DNA of 64,000 nt from Ravibacter sp964559125 (GCA_964559125.1 CAZLGW010000004.1:189192-253191); one strand, 5' to 3'. Positions 24,822 to 35,033 are shown, counted from the first letter of the stretch. Notes: generated by a model not told the origin, from the sequence alone. A program made the numbers and translations.

Positions 24822-27800
24822 ATGGAAACAATTTCAGATATACATACCTGGCAGACCGCCAATGCTTCTCTTGCCTATCTGAACATGCTGGGCTTCACGC
24901 TCGATAGCAATTTTGATATCAGGTCGGTGAATGCTTATCTTCTTCGGAAAACCAGTTGGACGCCTGAAGAGCTCATGGGCAGGAATTTTGTCGACTTTCT
25001 CATTCCGGAAGAGCAGCGGGAAGACGTCCGCCTCCTGCTGACCGATGGAGTCGAAGGTCATACCCGTCTCGAAAGAAATGAGATCAGCTTCTACGACAGG
25101 CACCAGGCGTTGCGTACGATGGTGGTCAACTCGGTATGGCAGTTTGACGCAGACGACGAAACGAAATTCCTTACGATTGTCGGTGATGATATTACCAGGA
25201 GGCGGAGAATGGAAGCAGCCCTTTCCAAATCCAACAGCCAGCTGCAGGACCTGGTGGAAAATACGAGTGACATTATTTTCCTGATCACCCTCGAGGGCCG
25301 GTTTATCTTCGTCAATAAAGAATGGTGCGACGTCCTCGGCTATAATCTCCAGGAGATCAACTCGCTTACGCTCGACGATGTCCTCGACCCCGATCACCGC
25401 GACCAGACCTACCATCAGCTCGACCGCATCAGGGAAGGGGAAGCGATGCCAGATTTCGAAACGGTATTCCTGAGCAGGTCAGGAAAAAAAATATTTCTTT
25501 CCGGGAGTGTCAACTGCCGGTACGACAACGGAAAGCCGACCGCCTTCCGGTGCATACTGCACGATTTCAGTGATAAAAACCGTGCAGAAAAGGCCCAGAA
25601 CCTTTATTACAGTATCGCGAGCTGGACCATTAACTCTCCTAACCTCGACGATTTCTACCTGAAAATCCACCAGGAGCTGGGAAAAATCATTGATGCCAAC
25701 AACTTCTTCATCGCGCTTTATGATGCCAGGGAAAGCTACATTTACTTTCCCTATTACGTCGATGCCTATTTCCCGAAAAGCGTAAGGTTTACCAAAAGAA
25801 AGCTGGGAACCGGGGTAACCGAATATGCGATTGCATCTAACAAGCCTCTTTTCCTGTACGAGAATGATATCGAGGAACTCGCCCGCACCAATAGCCTGTA
25901 CCTGTATGGTGTTACTCCCAAAATAATGATATGCGTTCCCCTCCGTATCGGTGACCGTATCACCGGTATAATCGGGGTGAAGTCGTACACCAGCCCGAAT
26001 ACCTATGACCGCAGGGATCTGGAGTTCCTGGAGTTCATTTCGGGGCAGATTGCACTGGCTATTGAAAGGAAGCAGCACGAAGAAGAGCTGAATAAATACG
26101 CCGCCCGCCTCAATGCCATTTTCGAAAGCAGCTCACACATGATATGGTCGGTCAATCGTAACTTCCAGCTGACCTCCTTTAACAAAAACTACCTGCAACT
26201 GATCGAGCAGAACACCAGTGTAAAGTCGATCGCCAGCGGCAACAGCGCCCAGCTCGGATGGAGAATGCTGGGCATACAAAACCGGAGAAGCCTGGAAAAC
26301 CACTACCGCCAGACCTTCAAAGGGATCCCGCAGTATTTCGAGATGAAGATCAACACGAAGACGGGCGGTGAGCTCTGGCTGGAATTTCATCTTAACCCTA
26401 TCCTTCTCTCAGGAGGGAACATCGAAGAGGTATCGGGCATTGCCCGCGACATCACACGCCGGAAGGAAGCAGAGATCAGCCTGCGCCAGAATGAAGAGAA
26501 ATTCCGCGGAATTTTTGAAAACCTACAGGATATCTACTGCCGGATGACCCGTGAGGGAATTATCACCATGATCAGCCCCTCTGTTTTTAAACGCACCGGC
26601 TATACGCCTGCCGAAGTCCTCAACAAACCGATCACCGATTTCTTTACCGACCGGAAACTGATGCTCGATTCGTTCCGGAAACTCAAACACCAGGGTGGCC
26701 TGCGCAATGTGGAAGGGGAGCTCCGGATCAAAGACGGGTCTATCCGCCAGTATATGTTCAATATGCTGATGTTCAGTAATGAAAAGGGCGACATGGTAGA
26801 AATTGCCGTACTGGCACGCGACATCACGATATTGAAGCAAAATGAATTTGACCTCAGGAAGGCAAAGGAACAGGCAGAGCGGCTCCTTAAGGTCAAGGAA
26901 GACTTCCTGGCCAATATGAGCCACGAGATTCGTACACCCATGAACGGGGTAATCGGGATGATCGACCTCCTCGGCAGCACGAAGCTTAACCCCGAGCAGC
27001 AGGACTATGTGCATACCATCAAGCGTTCGTCGGAAACACTGCTCGATATCCTCAATGATATCCTCGACCTTTCTAAAATAGAGGCGGGAAAAATGGAGCT
27101 GCATCCTGTCCCGGTAGACCTCGACGATATCATCGCCAAGCTTCTGGCCCTGTTCGGACAAACGGCAAAAAACAAAAACAACAGCCTTCGCTTTACCAAA
27201 CGGACGGAGCTTCCGAAATACATTATTGCCGACCCTACCCGACTGCTGCAAATCCTCTCAAACCTCACTTCCAATGCGCTGAAGTTTACCGAAAACGGTG
27301 AGGTCAATATTGTGATTTCCGACATCACGCCGCCTAAAGGCAAGCTTAAACTAAAAGTCGAAGTGAGCGATACCGGGATCGGAATTTCGGAGCAGGATCA
27401 GAAAATGCTTTTCACTTCCTTCACGCAGGTAGATAATTCGTCAAGAAAATCATTTGGTGGCACGGGCCTGGGGCTTGCCATTTCCAAGCAGCTTTGCAAG
27501 CTCATGAAAGGGGATATCGGCGTAAACTCAAACCCGGGAAAAGGCAGCACGTTCTGGTTTACTTTCGAGACGGAAGAAACTAACCGTATCCCCGAATCGT
27601 CGGGCGAGCGGGAAAGCGAAAAGTCTATTGAAAATACCTTTGGCGATCAAAAACCTTTCGTCCTCCTGGTCGATGACAATGCGGTGAACCGGAAAGTTGC
27701 CGGGGAGATACTCAAAAAAGCCGGGGCTGTCGTGGATGCTGTGCCCAGCGGGTTCGAAGCGATAGAACGCGTGGAAAAACTGGTTGAAGGTTCTTCAGCA

Positions 27801-28445
27801 ATGTACGATATCATTCTCATGGATATACAGATGCCCGATATGGACGGCATCCAAACCACTGCAAAACTCCGCCAGCAGTTCGGCCGGCAGCTTCCGCCCA
27901 TTGTAGCCATGACGGCCTACTCGATGAAAGAAGACCAGGAGCGGTTTATCAGGCAGGGTATGGACGACTACCTCGCCAAGCCGATAAGGGCGCTTCAGCT
28001 CATCCAGAAAGTAGCGGAGCTCATAAAAAAAGACGGCGAAGAAACAGGCAGCCGGCAGGCAACCCCGGCGGAAGCAGGCGAAGATACCGGCCTGCAGGTG
28101 CTTGACCGTGAAATTGTAGACCAGCTTAAGTCGATCGGAGGCGCCGATCTCGTATGGTCGGTATATGAAGATTTTATCAATGAATCGACCGAACTGGTCA
28201 ACGAATCGGTGGCGGCCTGGGAGCAGAAAGACATTCCCACCATCAAGAGCCACCTGCACACACTTAAAGGAAGCGCCGGCACCGTCGGGGCAACCACTAT
28301 CGCCGATATTGCCCGGGACGCCGAAGGAAGGTTGAAAACGAACGATACTTCCACATTGGAAAGCGCTATACCGGCGCTTGCCGATGCATTCGAAACGTTT
28401 TCAACGGGTTACAGGAATATGCTGGATAACTGGCTGAAAGAGTAA
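24822..28445 (+). CDS. Hybrid sensor histidine kinase (multi-PAS, GAF, HK, REC, Hpt)
   Basis: Protein of 1207 residues without clear membrane segments, so probably cytoplasmic. Order: PAS (about 15-135), PAS (140-265), GAF (275-430), PAS (430-555), PAS (560-690), HisKA with His701 in MSHEIRTPMNGVIGM, HATPase with DTGIGIS and GGTGLGLAI (to about 930), receiver with phospho-acceptor Asp1001 (ILMDIQMPDMDG), and an Hpt domain with His1146 (HTLKGSAG). This is a full internal phosphorelay without a DNA-binding output, so a separate response regulator must exist. It is 42 bases upstream of a GH16-like gene on the same strand. Confidence 0.95.
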   Translation: METISDIHTWQTANASLAYLNMLGFTLDSNFDIRSVNAYLLRKTSWTPEELMGRNFVDFLIPEEQREDVRLLLTDGVEGHTRLERNEISFYDRHQALRTMVVNSVWQFDADDETKFLTIVGDDITRRRRMEAALSKSNSQLQDLVENTSDIIFLITLEGRFIFVNKEWCDVLGYNLQEINSLTLDDVLDPDHRDQTYHQLDRIREGEAMPDFETVFLSRSGKKIFLSGSVNCRYDNGKPTAFRCILHDFSDKNRAEKAQNLYYSIASWTINSPNLDDFYLKIHQELGKIIDANNFFIALYDARESYIYFPYYVDAYFPKSVRFTKRKLGTGVTEYAIASNKPLFLYENDIEELARTNSLYLYGVTPKIMICVPLRIGDRITGIIGVKSYTSPNTYDRRDLEFLEFISGQIALAIERKQHEEELNKYAARLNAIFESSSHMIWSVNRNFQLTSFNKNYLQLIEQNTSVKSIASGNSAQLGWRMLGIQNRRSLENHYRQTFKGIPQYFEMKINTKTGGELWLEFHLNPILLSGGNIEEVSGIARDITRRKEAEISLRQNEEKFRGIFENLQDIYCRMTREGIITMISPSVFKRTGYTPAEVLNKPITDFFTDRKLMLDSFRKLKHQGGLRNVEGELRIKDGSIRQYMFNMLMFSNEKGDMVEIAVLARDITILKQNEFDLRKAKEQAERLLKVKEDFLANMSHEIRTPMNGVIGMIDLLGSTKLNPEQQDYVHTIKRSSETLLDILNDILDLSKIEAGKMELHPVPVDLDDIIAKLLALFGQTAKNKNNSLRFTKRTELPKYIIADPTRLLQILSNLTSNALKFTENGEVNIVISDITPPKGKLKLKVEVSDTGIGISEQDQKMLFTSFTQVDNSSRKSFGGTGLGLAISKQLCKLMKGDIGVNSNPGKGSTFWFTFETEETNRIPESSGERESEKSIENTFGDQKPFVLLVDDNAVNRKVAGEILKKAGAVVDAVPSGFEAIERVEKLVEGSSAMYDIILMDIQMPDMDGIQTTAKLRQQFGRQLPPIVAMTAYSMKEDQERFIRQGMDDYLAKPIRALQLIQKVAELIKKDGEETGSRQATPAEAGEDTGLQVLDREIVDQLKSIGGADLVWSVYEDFINESTELVNESVAAWEQKDIPTIKSHLHTLKGSAGTVGATTIADIARDAEGRLKTNDTSTLESAIPALADAFETFSTGYRNMLDNWLKE

Positions 28446-28487
28446 TATACCTCTCATTCGGGTATCGGAACACATCAATTCACACCT

Positions 28488-29945
28488 ATGAAATTATCTA
28501 CATCTCTGCCAATCATCGTATTCCTTTCGCTGCTCGCCGGAACAGCCGCTTACAGCCAGATCCAGGCCCCTGAAGGCTGGATATATTTTGACGGCGACGA
28601 ATTTAACGACAGCGCGCCAAAAGCGACTCATTGGGGGTTATATGGTACTCCCGGGATTTGGAACGCCACCTACGGGCAGCTACAAGGAATGATCCAGACT
28701 TATAGTCCTCAGCAGGTAACGATGCACGAGCTTCCCTCGGGAGAAAAAATATGCCGTATCACCTCTGTTAAAGGGAACGGCGCACCCGATGTCCACAACC
28801 GGACCGGGTGGTGGTCAGGGGCGTTGTCCAGCCGGGATGCACCGGATACTCCCGGAAACAAATTTTACCCGCTTTACTGCAGGATGGAAATAAGGGCTAA
28901 AGCTCCGAATGTGGTGGGAGTCTGGCATGCATTCTGGTCGCGGCATTATAAGGGCGCCAGCACGGCTGAGCTGGATTTGCAGGAGTTTTTTGTGCGAACC
29001 AACGGTCCGGAGGTGCTATCTCAGGCAACCCATCTGAAAAATACGGCCACGGGGGCGACCGACCTCAACTACCCGAGAAATCGGAACAGACATACCCCGG
29101 TCAGTGATCCGTCAGGCACTTTTCATGTGTATGGTGTACAGATCCTGCCTGATCCGGAGCATGAGAACGAGGCAATTATCAGTTATCTTCTTGACGGTAC
29201 GGTAACCATGAGCTTTTCTACTCATGAATATCCAGGGCACAATCTCTTTATACTGGATGCCATAGCCGAAGGCCGCACACAGTCAACCTGGGACTTCGCA
29301 ATAACAGGCCAGATCGGGGGAACGACCGCCGGGGTATTGTATCCTGAAGACGACCTGGAAACAGTTGTTACAGAAATCGATTGGGTCAGGGTCTATGTTC
29401 CCGATGACGCGCTTCCGGTAAGGCTCGTTACATTTACCGAAACACAGACCGGCGAGGTTTTAAACCTTAACTGGACGACCGCCACCGAAAAAGGGACCGA
29501 CCGCTTCGAGATTGAGCAGAGTCCTGACGGCACCACTTTTCAAAAAATCGGTACGGTAAAAGCTTTAAACAGGGAAGATGTGCAGCGATACGCGTTTTCA
29601 ACTCTACCGGCCAGACAGCCTCTGAGCTACTACCGGTTAAAAATCGTTGACCTGGATAATTCTTTCTCCTACAGTGATATCATCTCTGTGCAGGCTATGC
29701 CTGACAGTGAGGTAATCGCTTTCCCAAATCCGGTATCAGATAAAGTTCTTGTTACATTTCCGGCCCGGACCACGGAATCTTCGCTTCAGATTTATTCTGC
29801 GGAGGGCGCCCTGCTGCATACGGCCTCCCTGCCTGAAGGATCGGCCGCCTATGAAGCCGACCTGTCGGGTCTCCAATCGGGCAGCTACTTTCTTCTGATT
29901 CGTAACAGGGAAGCGGTTTTCAGCCGGAAACTGATAAAACGGTAA
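28488..29945 (+). CDS. GH16-like secreted glycoside hydrolase with T9SS sorting domain
   Basis: Protein of 485 residues. Signal peptide to about residue 23; catalytic-type domain from APEGWIYFDGDEFND to about residue 305, with AELDLQEFF matching the GH16 ExDxxE catalytic signature. A beta-sandwich linker follows (RLVTFTETQTGEVLNLNW), then a type A C-terminal sorting domain from AFPNPVSDKVLV to FSRKLIKR. It should be exported by T9SS and attack a beta-1,3- or 1,4-linked polysaccharide; the substrate is not predictable by eye. No SusCD pair is next to it. Confidence 0.88.
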   Translation: MKLSTSLPIIVFLSLLAGTAAYSQIQAPEGWIYFDGDEFNDSAPKATHWGLYGTPGIWNATYGQLQGMIQTYSPQQVTMHELPSGEKICRITSVKGNGAPDVHNRTGWWSGALSSRDAPDTPGNKFYPLYCRMEIRAKAPNVVGVWHAFWSRHYKGASTAELDLQEFFVRTNGPEVLSQATHLKNTATGATDLNYPRNRNRHTPVSDPSGTFHVYGVQILPDPEHENEAIISYLLDGTVTMSFSTHEYPGHNLFILDAIAEGRTQSTWDFAITGQIGGTTAGVLYPEDDLETVVTEIDWVRVYVPDDALPVRLVTFTETQTGEVLNLNWTTATEKGTDRFEIEQSPDGTTFQKIGTVKALNREDVQRYAFSTLPARQPLSYYRLKIVDLDNSFSYSDIISVQAMPDSEVIAFPNPVSDKVLVTFPARTTESSLQIYSAEGALLHTASLPEGSAAYEADLSGLQSGSYFLLIRNREAVFSRKLIKR

Positions 29946-29962
29946 TGCGCATGCATTTCTAT

Positions 29963-30547
29963 TCAGAACCTGGCTGAAGCACCGGAAGCAAATATCCGCC
30001 GGTCTGTTATTTGCCCGCGGTGCTGTTCAAGAAACTCAGTGAAAGCCTGTATCTGCCTGTATTGGACAGAAAAATCAGTACTAAGGTCATATTCTTCACT
30101 AAACAGATCGGAAAAGTCCGTAATAACGTACCTCAACTTCCTGATGCCCTTTTTTTGAAGAGCAGGCAGATAAAGATTCTGATGATCTTCTTCGAAGCGG
30201 CCTTCTGTATACTTTGCCGTTGATTTAAGATCGACCGCCAGGGTCCGTCCCAGCACGTCCACAAACCCGTAAAAAAGGGTCTCTCCGATCAGGTGCTCGC
30301 AATATACCTGCGTGGCCAGTACCGGATCGGGAAGAAGCAACCGCGACCTGATGATGATGTCAGGATCAAAAAGCTCCTCGTCTGTCCCTTTCAGCACTGC
30401 GTCTTCAAAAGATACTCCCTTCGCCTGAGCTTCCGTCTGCGGGACCGGGACCCTGTTGATACGGTCGAGAAGCTCCTGCTCTGATGCGAGTCCCTTCTCC
30501 AAACGGGCATACAGGTTGAGCAGTGTAGGATAGACTTTGTATTTCAT
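29963..30547 (-). CDS. PD-(D/E)XK nuclease-superfamily-like protein
   Basis: Protein of 194 residues. GVSFEDAVL supplies the N-terminal Glu, FYGFVDVLGRTLAVDLKST carries the Asp ... D-x-K motif and DHQNLYLPAL follows as in RecB/Cas4-like nucleases. I see no other domain. The start overlaps the end of nuoK by one base, so it is co-transcribed with nuoJK, which has no obvious functional logic. Function unknown; possibly a small stand-alone nuclease. No CRISPR array is in the window. Confidence 0.65.
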   Translation of the reverse strand: MKYKVYPTLLNLYARLEKGLASEQELLDRINRVPVPQTEAQAKGVSFEDAVLKGTDEELFDPDIIIRSRLLLPDPVLATQVYCEHLIGETLFYGFVDVLGRTLAVDLKSTAKYTEGRFEEDHQNLYLPALQKKGIRKLRYVITDFSDLFSEEYDLSTDFSVQYRQIQAFTEFLEQHRGQITDRRIFASGASARF

Positions 30548-30852
30548 CAGCCTCTGAGGCTATCGATACGATCGGGGTCGATTGTTTTGTAGTGATCGAA
30601 AACCCTGAGGATAACAGCCAGCGCTATTGCTATTTCGCAGACCGCTACCACCAGTACAAACAACGCGAACAGCTGTCCGCGGATCAGCTCCGGATCGTGC
30701 CTGCTGAAAGCTACCAGGTTTATATTGACGGCATTTAACATCAGTTCAAGCCCCAGAAGTACCCCTATAGCATTCTTTTTGGTCAGCGCTACTGCCAGGC
30801 CGATGCAAAAAAGAGCTGCCGCTACGATCAGAAAATGACTGACGGGGATCAT
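30547..30852 (-). CDS. nuoK: NADH-quinone oxidoreductase subunit K
   Basis: Protein of 101 residues, three membrane helices, with the proton-path glutamates in IGVLLGLELMLNAVNINLVAF and CEIAIALAVI (read in short: LGLELMLNAVN and VCEIAIALA). Membrane arm of complex I. It overlaps nuoJ by 4 bases. Unlike the standard order, nuoL does not follow. Confidence 0.95.
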   Translation of the reverse strand: MIPVSHFLIVAAALFCIGLAVALTKKNAIGVLLGLELMLNAVNINLVAFSRHDPELIRGQLFALFVLVVAVCEIAIALAVILRVFDHYKTIDPDRIDSLRG

Positions 30853-31373
30853 GATCCTGAATTTTTAATCCTGTTAAATGCCATATAACCTGCTCCGAGC
30901 AATACTGCCAGCAACAGAATGGCAATAATCTCGAACGGAAGCAAGTGGGAAGTCATAAGGTGAATACCGAGTTGCTGCAGTGTAGATTTTTGCTCAACGT
31001 AACTACCCGTCAGCTCAAAATCGGCATCCGCAATTACTTTTACCAAAAGCAGGAAAAGGACAACCGAAACGGCGATCCGAAACGGCATCCCGCCGTTTTC
31101 GACCTTTACATAGTTGGCCTGCGTATTCTGGCCGGCCTTATGCTGTTGTGTAAGCATGATCCCGAACACGAGCAGCACCAGCACTCCTCCTACATAGATC
31201 ATGATCTGGCTGACCGCCAGAAAGTCGGCCATTGCGAAAACATACAGTGCCGCTACGCTCATGAAAGTCAGGAACAGCCCGAAAGCCGCGTACATCAGGT
31301 TCCGGGTAAAAAGAATGAAAAGCGCGGAAACAATAGCCAAACCTGCAAAAAAATAGAAAGCAATTAGCTCCAT
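30849..31373 (-). CDS. nuoJ: NADH-quinone oxidoreductase subunit J
   Basis: Protein of 174 residues, about five membrane helices, with the conserved YVGGVLVLLVFGIMLT segment. Membrane-arm subunit of complex I. It is the first gene of this short transcript; the neighbour upstream is divergent, so nuoI is not adjacent. The other nuo genes must lie elsewhere. Confidence 0.92.
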   Translation of the reverse strand: MELIAFYFFAGLAIVSALFILFTRNLMYAAFGLFLTFMSVAALYVFAMADFLAVSQIMIYVGGVLVLLVFGIMLTQQHKAGQNTQANYVKVENGGMPFRIAVSVVLFLLLVKVIADADFELTGSYVEQKSTLQQLGIHLMTSHLLPFEIIAILLLAVLLGAGYMAFNRIKNSGS

Positions 31374-31505
31374 ACGACCGGGACCCCGCCTTATAACGGG
31401 AGCTTCAAAGTTAACTATTAATCCGATAGAGCTGCGGAGCTTTCTTTTTTATTCGCCTCCGGTAGAGAAATCCCGGTAAAATCCATTTTGTCTAAAATAA
31501 AAAAT

Positions 31506-31513
31506 TATATTTG
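31506..31513 (+). promoter_or_regulatory. Putative -7 element TATATTTG
   Basis: Matches TAnnTTTG about 68 bases before the lipoprotein start. A TTTG lies upstream at 31487-31490 but with a spacing of only 15, so the -33 half is uncertain. Confidence 0.35.
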
Positions 31514-31580
31514 AGCTTGTTTCTGTCTAATATCTTGTTGATTGATGGGATTTTGCAATCCCTTTTTTAAAAAAATAGCT

Positions 31581-32942
31581 ATGAGATACGGTTACTTTTT
31601 CCTGCTATTACTGTTAGCAGCAGGATGTAAAAAGAAGATTGAGCCCGAACCGTACCTCCACGCCTGGGAGAAGCCTATGGGGGTATTGAGTGTAGAAGCG
31701 GAAGGGATCCCGAAAGAAAACGTTCGCTTTACGAAGCTAGACAGGGAAGATCGCGACCGGATCGTCATCACCCTGCCGCAAGACTATCCTGCAAATGCGC
31801 CGATAAAACTTAAGTTTCAGCTGGTAGAAGGTTTCTCCCTTGCCGGGAATTCTTCTTCGATAGATCTCGTCGATTATAATGGGAAAAGCCGGACGATTTC
31901 CGTGATGAATTCAGGGAACGTCGCTACCAGTATTCCTGTCATCGTCAACCCAACCAGCCCTATTATAGTACCTGTTACAGGTCGCAGTTACGAATTTACA
32001 CTGCAAAACGGAAATCCTGTTATGTTTTCGATACCGGTTTCTAACTGGGGAACGGCTGGCGACATGATTTACTGGGACGAGCTGTTCATCCGTAATAAGG
32101 CTACGGGCGAAACTACCTCAACCGCACTTTCTTTCTCCCGGGATACTCCCGATGCCCTGGCCACCCTGTCGATCCCAGCATCTTTCCCCGCAGGAGAATA
32201 CGAACTGACCGTCGTACGAGGTACCAGGAGGACGGTCATTCCAGATCCGCTTATACTCCGCTACGGGCGACCTATTATACATTTCCAATCGGCAAATGCT
32301 TTTGAAAATGCTGATAATACTGTCCGGTACAGCGGATACAACCTTACATCCGAAAATACTTACAGGCTTGAACTTAAAAATGATTTTCTGCCGGCAAGGC
32401 AATTTGATCTTTCCCCTATCAACCACCTTTGGGTTGGAGCACAACTGCCCTCTGATTTACCCACAGGCAACTATGAAGCCACGCTCTACGTAAATGATGA
32501 AGCGGTGCAAAATTCTAATCTCCTTACGGGCGTCTACCTCGTTTATGCCCGGAAAGACGAGTTTCAGCCGGTCATTGGCCTTGTTTCCAAACTATCCAAC
32601 AGCTTCGATGTGATGATCGCCGGTCAAACATTTTTTAACCCGGCAAAAAGCTTCAGCCGCGATGACGAATTGATCATGCACATAGCTGGTTACCCTAAAG
32701 ACATCGGCAACACTACAAATGTGGAAGTGAGGCTTTTTCTTAAGAATATTACGACCGGTAAGGAGTATGAGCCGCAACATACCGGCATATTCAGGGGAAT
32801 AGGCGCTTTACCTTACTACCAGTATGCCCCCCCGGGCGATATCCCTGCCGGCGATTATGAAGTACGGGCGGGCGTATATGTCAAAACGCAAAACGAGCTG
32901 CATATCAGCGAAAGATACCATCAGGCCATCCGCATCGAATAG
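31581..32942 (+). CDS. Lipoprotein of unknown function
   Basis: Start placed at ATG 31581 (MRYGYFFLLLLLAAGC), whose lipobox Cys at residue 16 is followed by KKKIEPEP, as in exported Bacteroidota lipoproteins; earlier in-frame starts would spoil the leader. The mature part of about 435 residues looks like several beta-sandwich repeats (sentences of the kind IPAGDYEVRAGVY and FPAGEYELTVVRG recur near residues 215, 300 and 430). I do not recognise a named family. It stands alone. Confidence 0.75.
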   Translation: MRYGYFFLLLLLAAGCKKKIEPEPYLHAWEKPMGVLSVEAEGIPKENVRFTKLDREDRDRIVITLPQDYPANAPIKLKFQLVEGFSLAGNSSSIDLVDYNGKSRTISVMNSGNVATSIPVIVNPTSPIIVPVTGRSYEFTLQNGNPVMFSIPVSNWGTAGDMIYWDELFIRNKATGETTSTALSFSRDTPDALATLSIPASFPAGEYELTVVRGTRRTVIPDPLILRYGRPIIHFQSANAFENADNTVRYSGYNLTSENTYRLELKNDFLPARQFDLSPINHLWVGAQLPSDLPTGNYEATLYVNDEAVQNSNLLTGVYLVYARKDEFQPVIGLVSKLSNSFDVMIAGQTFFNPAKSFSRDDELIMHIAGYPKDIGNTTNVEVRLFLKNITTGKEYEPQHTGIFRGIGALPYYQYAPPGDIPAGDYEVRAGVYVKTQNELHISERYHQAIRIE

Positions 32943-33118
32943 CCTAACGGCTTTCAGGACTATCACCCCCTTTCCCGGAGGCTGTCTTCTGAATAGGCAG
33001 CCTCCTTTTCTTTGGTATCCTGTTTTACTTTTATATTATATTGCAGTTATATTGAAGAAAATATCTTCCCGCCTAATCAACTAAACAATACCCTTTGTAA
33101 AATCTATACCCCTGCAAC

Positions 33119-34609
33119 ATGGACACAACTATTTCGCAAAAGCATCCAAAAGGCTTGTATGTACTTTTCTTTGCTGAAATGTGGGAGCGCTTCAGCTATT
33201 ATGGCATGCGTGCCATACTGCTCATGTACCTGATCGACCAGGTGAGGGGTGGACTGGCGCTGAGCGTCGCGGAAGGAAGTGCCATTTACGGGTTATATAC
33301 GGCTTCAGTCTACCTGCTATCTCTCCCCGGGGGATGGATCGCTGATAATATCCTCGGACAGAAGAAATCTATTTTCTATGGGGGTATCGTCATCATGATG
33401 GGCCACATCATACTGGCTATCCCCAGCACCAACGCGTTGTTCTTTATGGGGCTCGCCGTGGTTGCCCTGGGTACAGGTTTATTAAAACCGAATATCAGCT
33501 CAATCGTGGGGGAACTATATCCCGAGGGAGGCGCGCGCAGAGATGCGGCATTTTCTATCTTTTACATCGGTATCAACCTGGGCTCATTCCTTGGCATGCT
33601 CATTGTAGGTTACCTGGGTCAGAAGGTAAACTGGCACTATGGCTTCGGGGCCGCAGCCGTGGGTATGCTTTTCGGCCTGCTGGTGTTTAAATTCGCCGGC
33701 GATAAATACCTGCGCGGATTAGGAATGCCTCCGGCTAAAAAGGTAAGGGATACTGCCGCAGACTCCGCTAACAGCAAGGAAAAGATGCTCGGATATGGCC
33801 TGGTTGCCTTGTTGGTCGTATTCCTTTCCGTCCTTCAGCTTACGGGCTACATCGATGTCACCTCCGCCCAGGGACTTGCACAGGCCATGGGGGTCATCAT
33901 CGTTTCGGTAGCGCTCATTTATTTCTTCTATATCCTGCTTGCAGGCGGACTTTCTCCGGTAGAAAAGAAAAGAGTAGGCGTCCTTATCATCTTCTTCTTC
34001 GCGGCAGCGCTGTTCTGGTCGGGATTCGAGCAGGCGGGAACGACCTTCCAGATCTTTGCAGAACGCCACACGTTCCGTACGATCGGGAATTTTGAATTCC
34101 CATCAAGCTGGTTTCAGAATTTCAACCCGCTTTTTATCGTAACACTCGCCCCTGTTGTAGCAGCCCTTTGGATTTACCTTGCCCAGCGTAACATCAATCC
34201 GCCCATCCCGGTCAAATTTGCTTTCGGTTTATTGCTCCTTGCATCAGGTTTCTTTATCATGCGGTTTGCAGCAGAAGAAGCAATAGGCGGATCGCTGGTA
34301 TCGCCTGCATTCCTGGCCGTTACCTATCTTGTCCATACAATAGGAGAGCTTTGCCTAAGTCCTGTCGGGCTCAGCTCATTTACAAAGCTTGCTCCCAAAC
34401 GGTATGTGAGCCAGCTGATGGGGATATGGTTTGTGGCCGCTTCCCTGGGGAATTTGATTTCAGGGCTGTTTGCCAGTAATTTTGACGAGGAAAATATTGC
34501 GCAGATGCCGCATCTGTTCAACCAGGTGTTCCTGGTTACAGGCGGACTGGCATTTTTACTATTAATTTTTTACAAGCCTATCAAAAAGTGGATGGGTGGA
34601 ATAGAATAA
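33119..34609 (+). CDS. Proton-dependent oligopeptide transporter (POT/PTR2 family)
   Basis: Protein of 496 residues with about 14 membrane segments. The N-terminal EMWERFSYYGMRAILLMYL is the POT ExxERFxYY motif that couples protons; GTGLLKPNISSIVGELY is the second signature. It imports di- and tripeptides across the inner membrane. A short hydrophilic linker follows the sixth helix (KKVRDTAADSANSKEK). The gene is followed after 10 bases by a MaoC gene. Confidence 0.95.
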   Translation: MDTTISQKHPKGLYVLFFAEMWERFSYYGMRAILLMYLIDQVRGGLALSVAEGSAIYGLYTASVYLLSLPGGWIADNILGQKKSIFYGGIVIMMGHIILAIPSTNALFFMGLAVVALGTGLLKPNISSIVGELYPEGGARRDAAFSIFYIGINLGSFLGMLIVGYLGQKVNWHYGFGAAAVGMLFGLLVFKFAGDKYLRGLGMPPAKKVRDTAADSANSKEKMLGYGLVALLVVFLSVLQLTGYIDVTSAQGLAQAMGVIIVSVALIYFFYILLAGGLSPVEKKRVGVLIIFFFAAALFWSGFEQAGTTFQIFAERHTFRTIGNFEFPSSWFQNFNPLFIVTLAPVVAALWIYLAQRNINPPIPVKFAFGLLLLASGFFIMRFAAEEAIGGSLVSPAFLAVTYLVHTIGELCLSPVGLSSFTKLAPKRYVSQLMGIWFVAASLGNLISGLFASNFDEENIAQMPHLFNQVFLVTGGLAFLLLIFYKPIKKWMGGIE

Positions 34610-34619
34610 CAATGGCATA

Positions 34620-35033
34620 ATGGACATCAAAGCAGAAGCAGGCGCTTCGTTTTCTCACAGCTTCCGGTTTTCTCAAAGCGATGTAGAGAGCTTTGCCGCC
34701 GTTACAGGCGACAACAATCCTTTACACCTGGATCCGGTTTTCGCTTCCGGTACTCCCTTTAAAAGGCCTATTATACACGGTATGCTGGGCGCCAGTATTT
34801 TTACCAAAGTGCTGGGTACGATCTACCCGGGTTTCGGGTCTGTGTATTTAAGTCAGACGCTTGAATTTCAGCGCCCTATGTTCGTTGACACCGATTATGA
34901 AGCAGTCTTCACAATTGAAACGATCGATCCTGTCAAACATATTGCCCGGATAAAAGGGGAAATAAAAAACAAGGAAACCGGGAAACGCTGCACGGTAGGC
35001 GTAGCAACTCTGATGAATACTGAAAAATTCTGA
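34620..35033 (+). CDS. MaoC-like (R)-hydratase
   Basis: Protein of 137 residues, one hot-dog domain. The catalytic motif is FAAVTGDNNPLHLDP with the Asp and His, followed by PIIHGMLGASIFTKVLG. It hydrates trans-2-enoyl-CoA to (R)-3-hydroxyacyl-CoA, or acts in a related lipid step. It is 10 bases after the transporter gene, so they may share a transcript. Confidence 0.9.
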   Translation: MDIKAEAGASFSHSFRFSQSDVESFAAVTGDNNPLHLDPVFASGTPFKRPIIHGMLGASIFTKVLGTIYPGFGSVYLSQTLEFQRPMFVDTDYEAVFTIETIDPVKHIARIKGEIKNKETGKRCTVGVATLMNTEKF

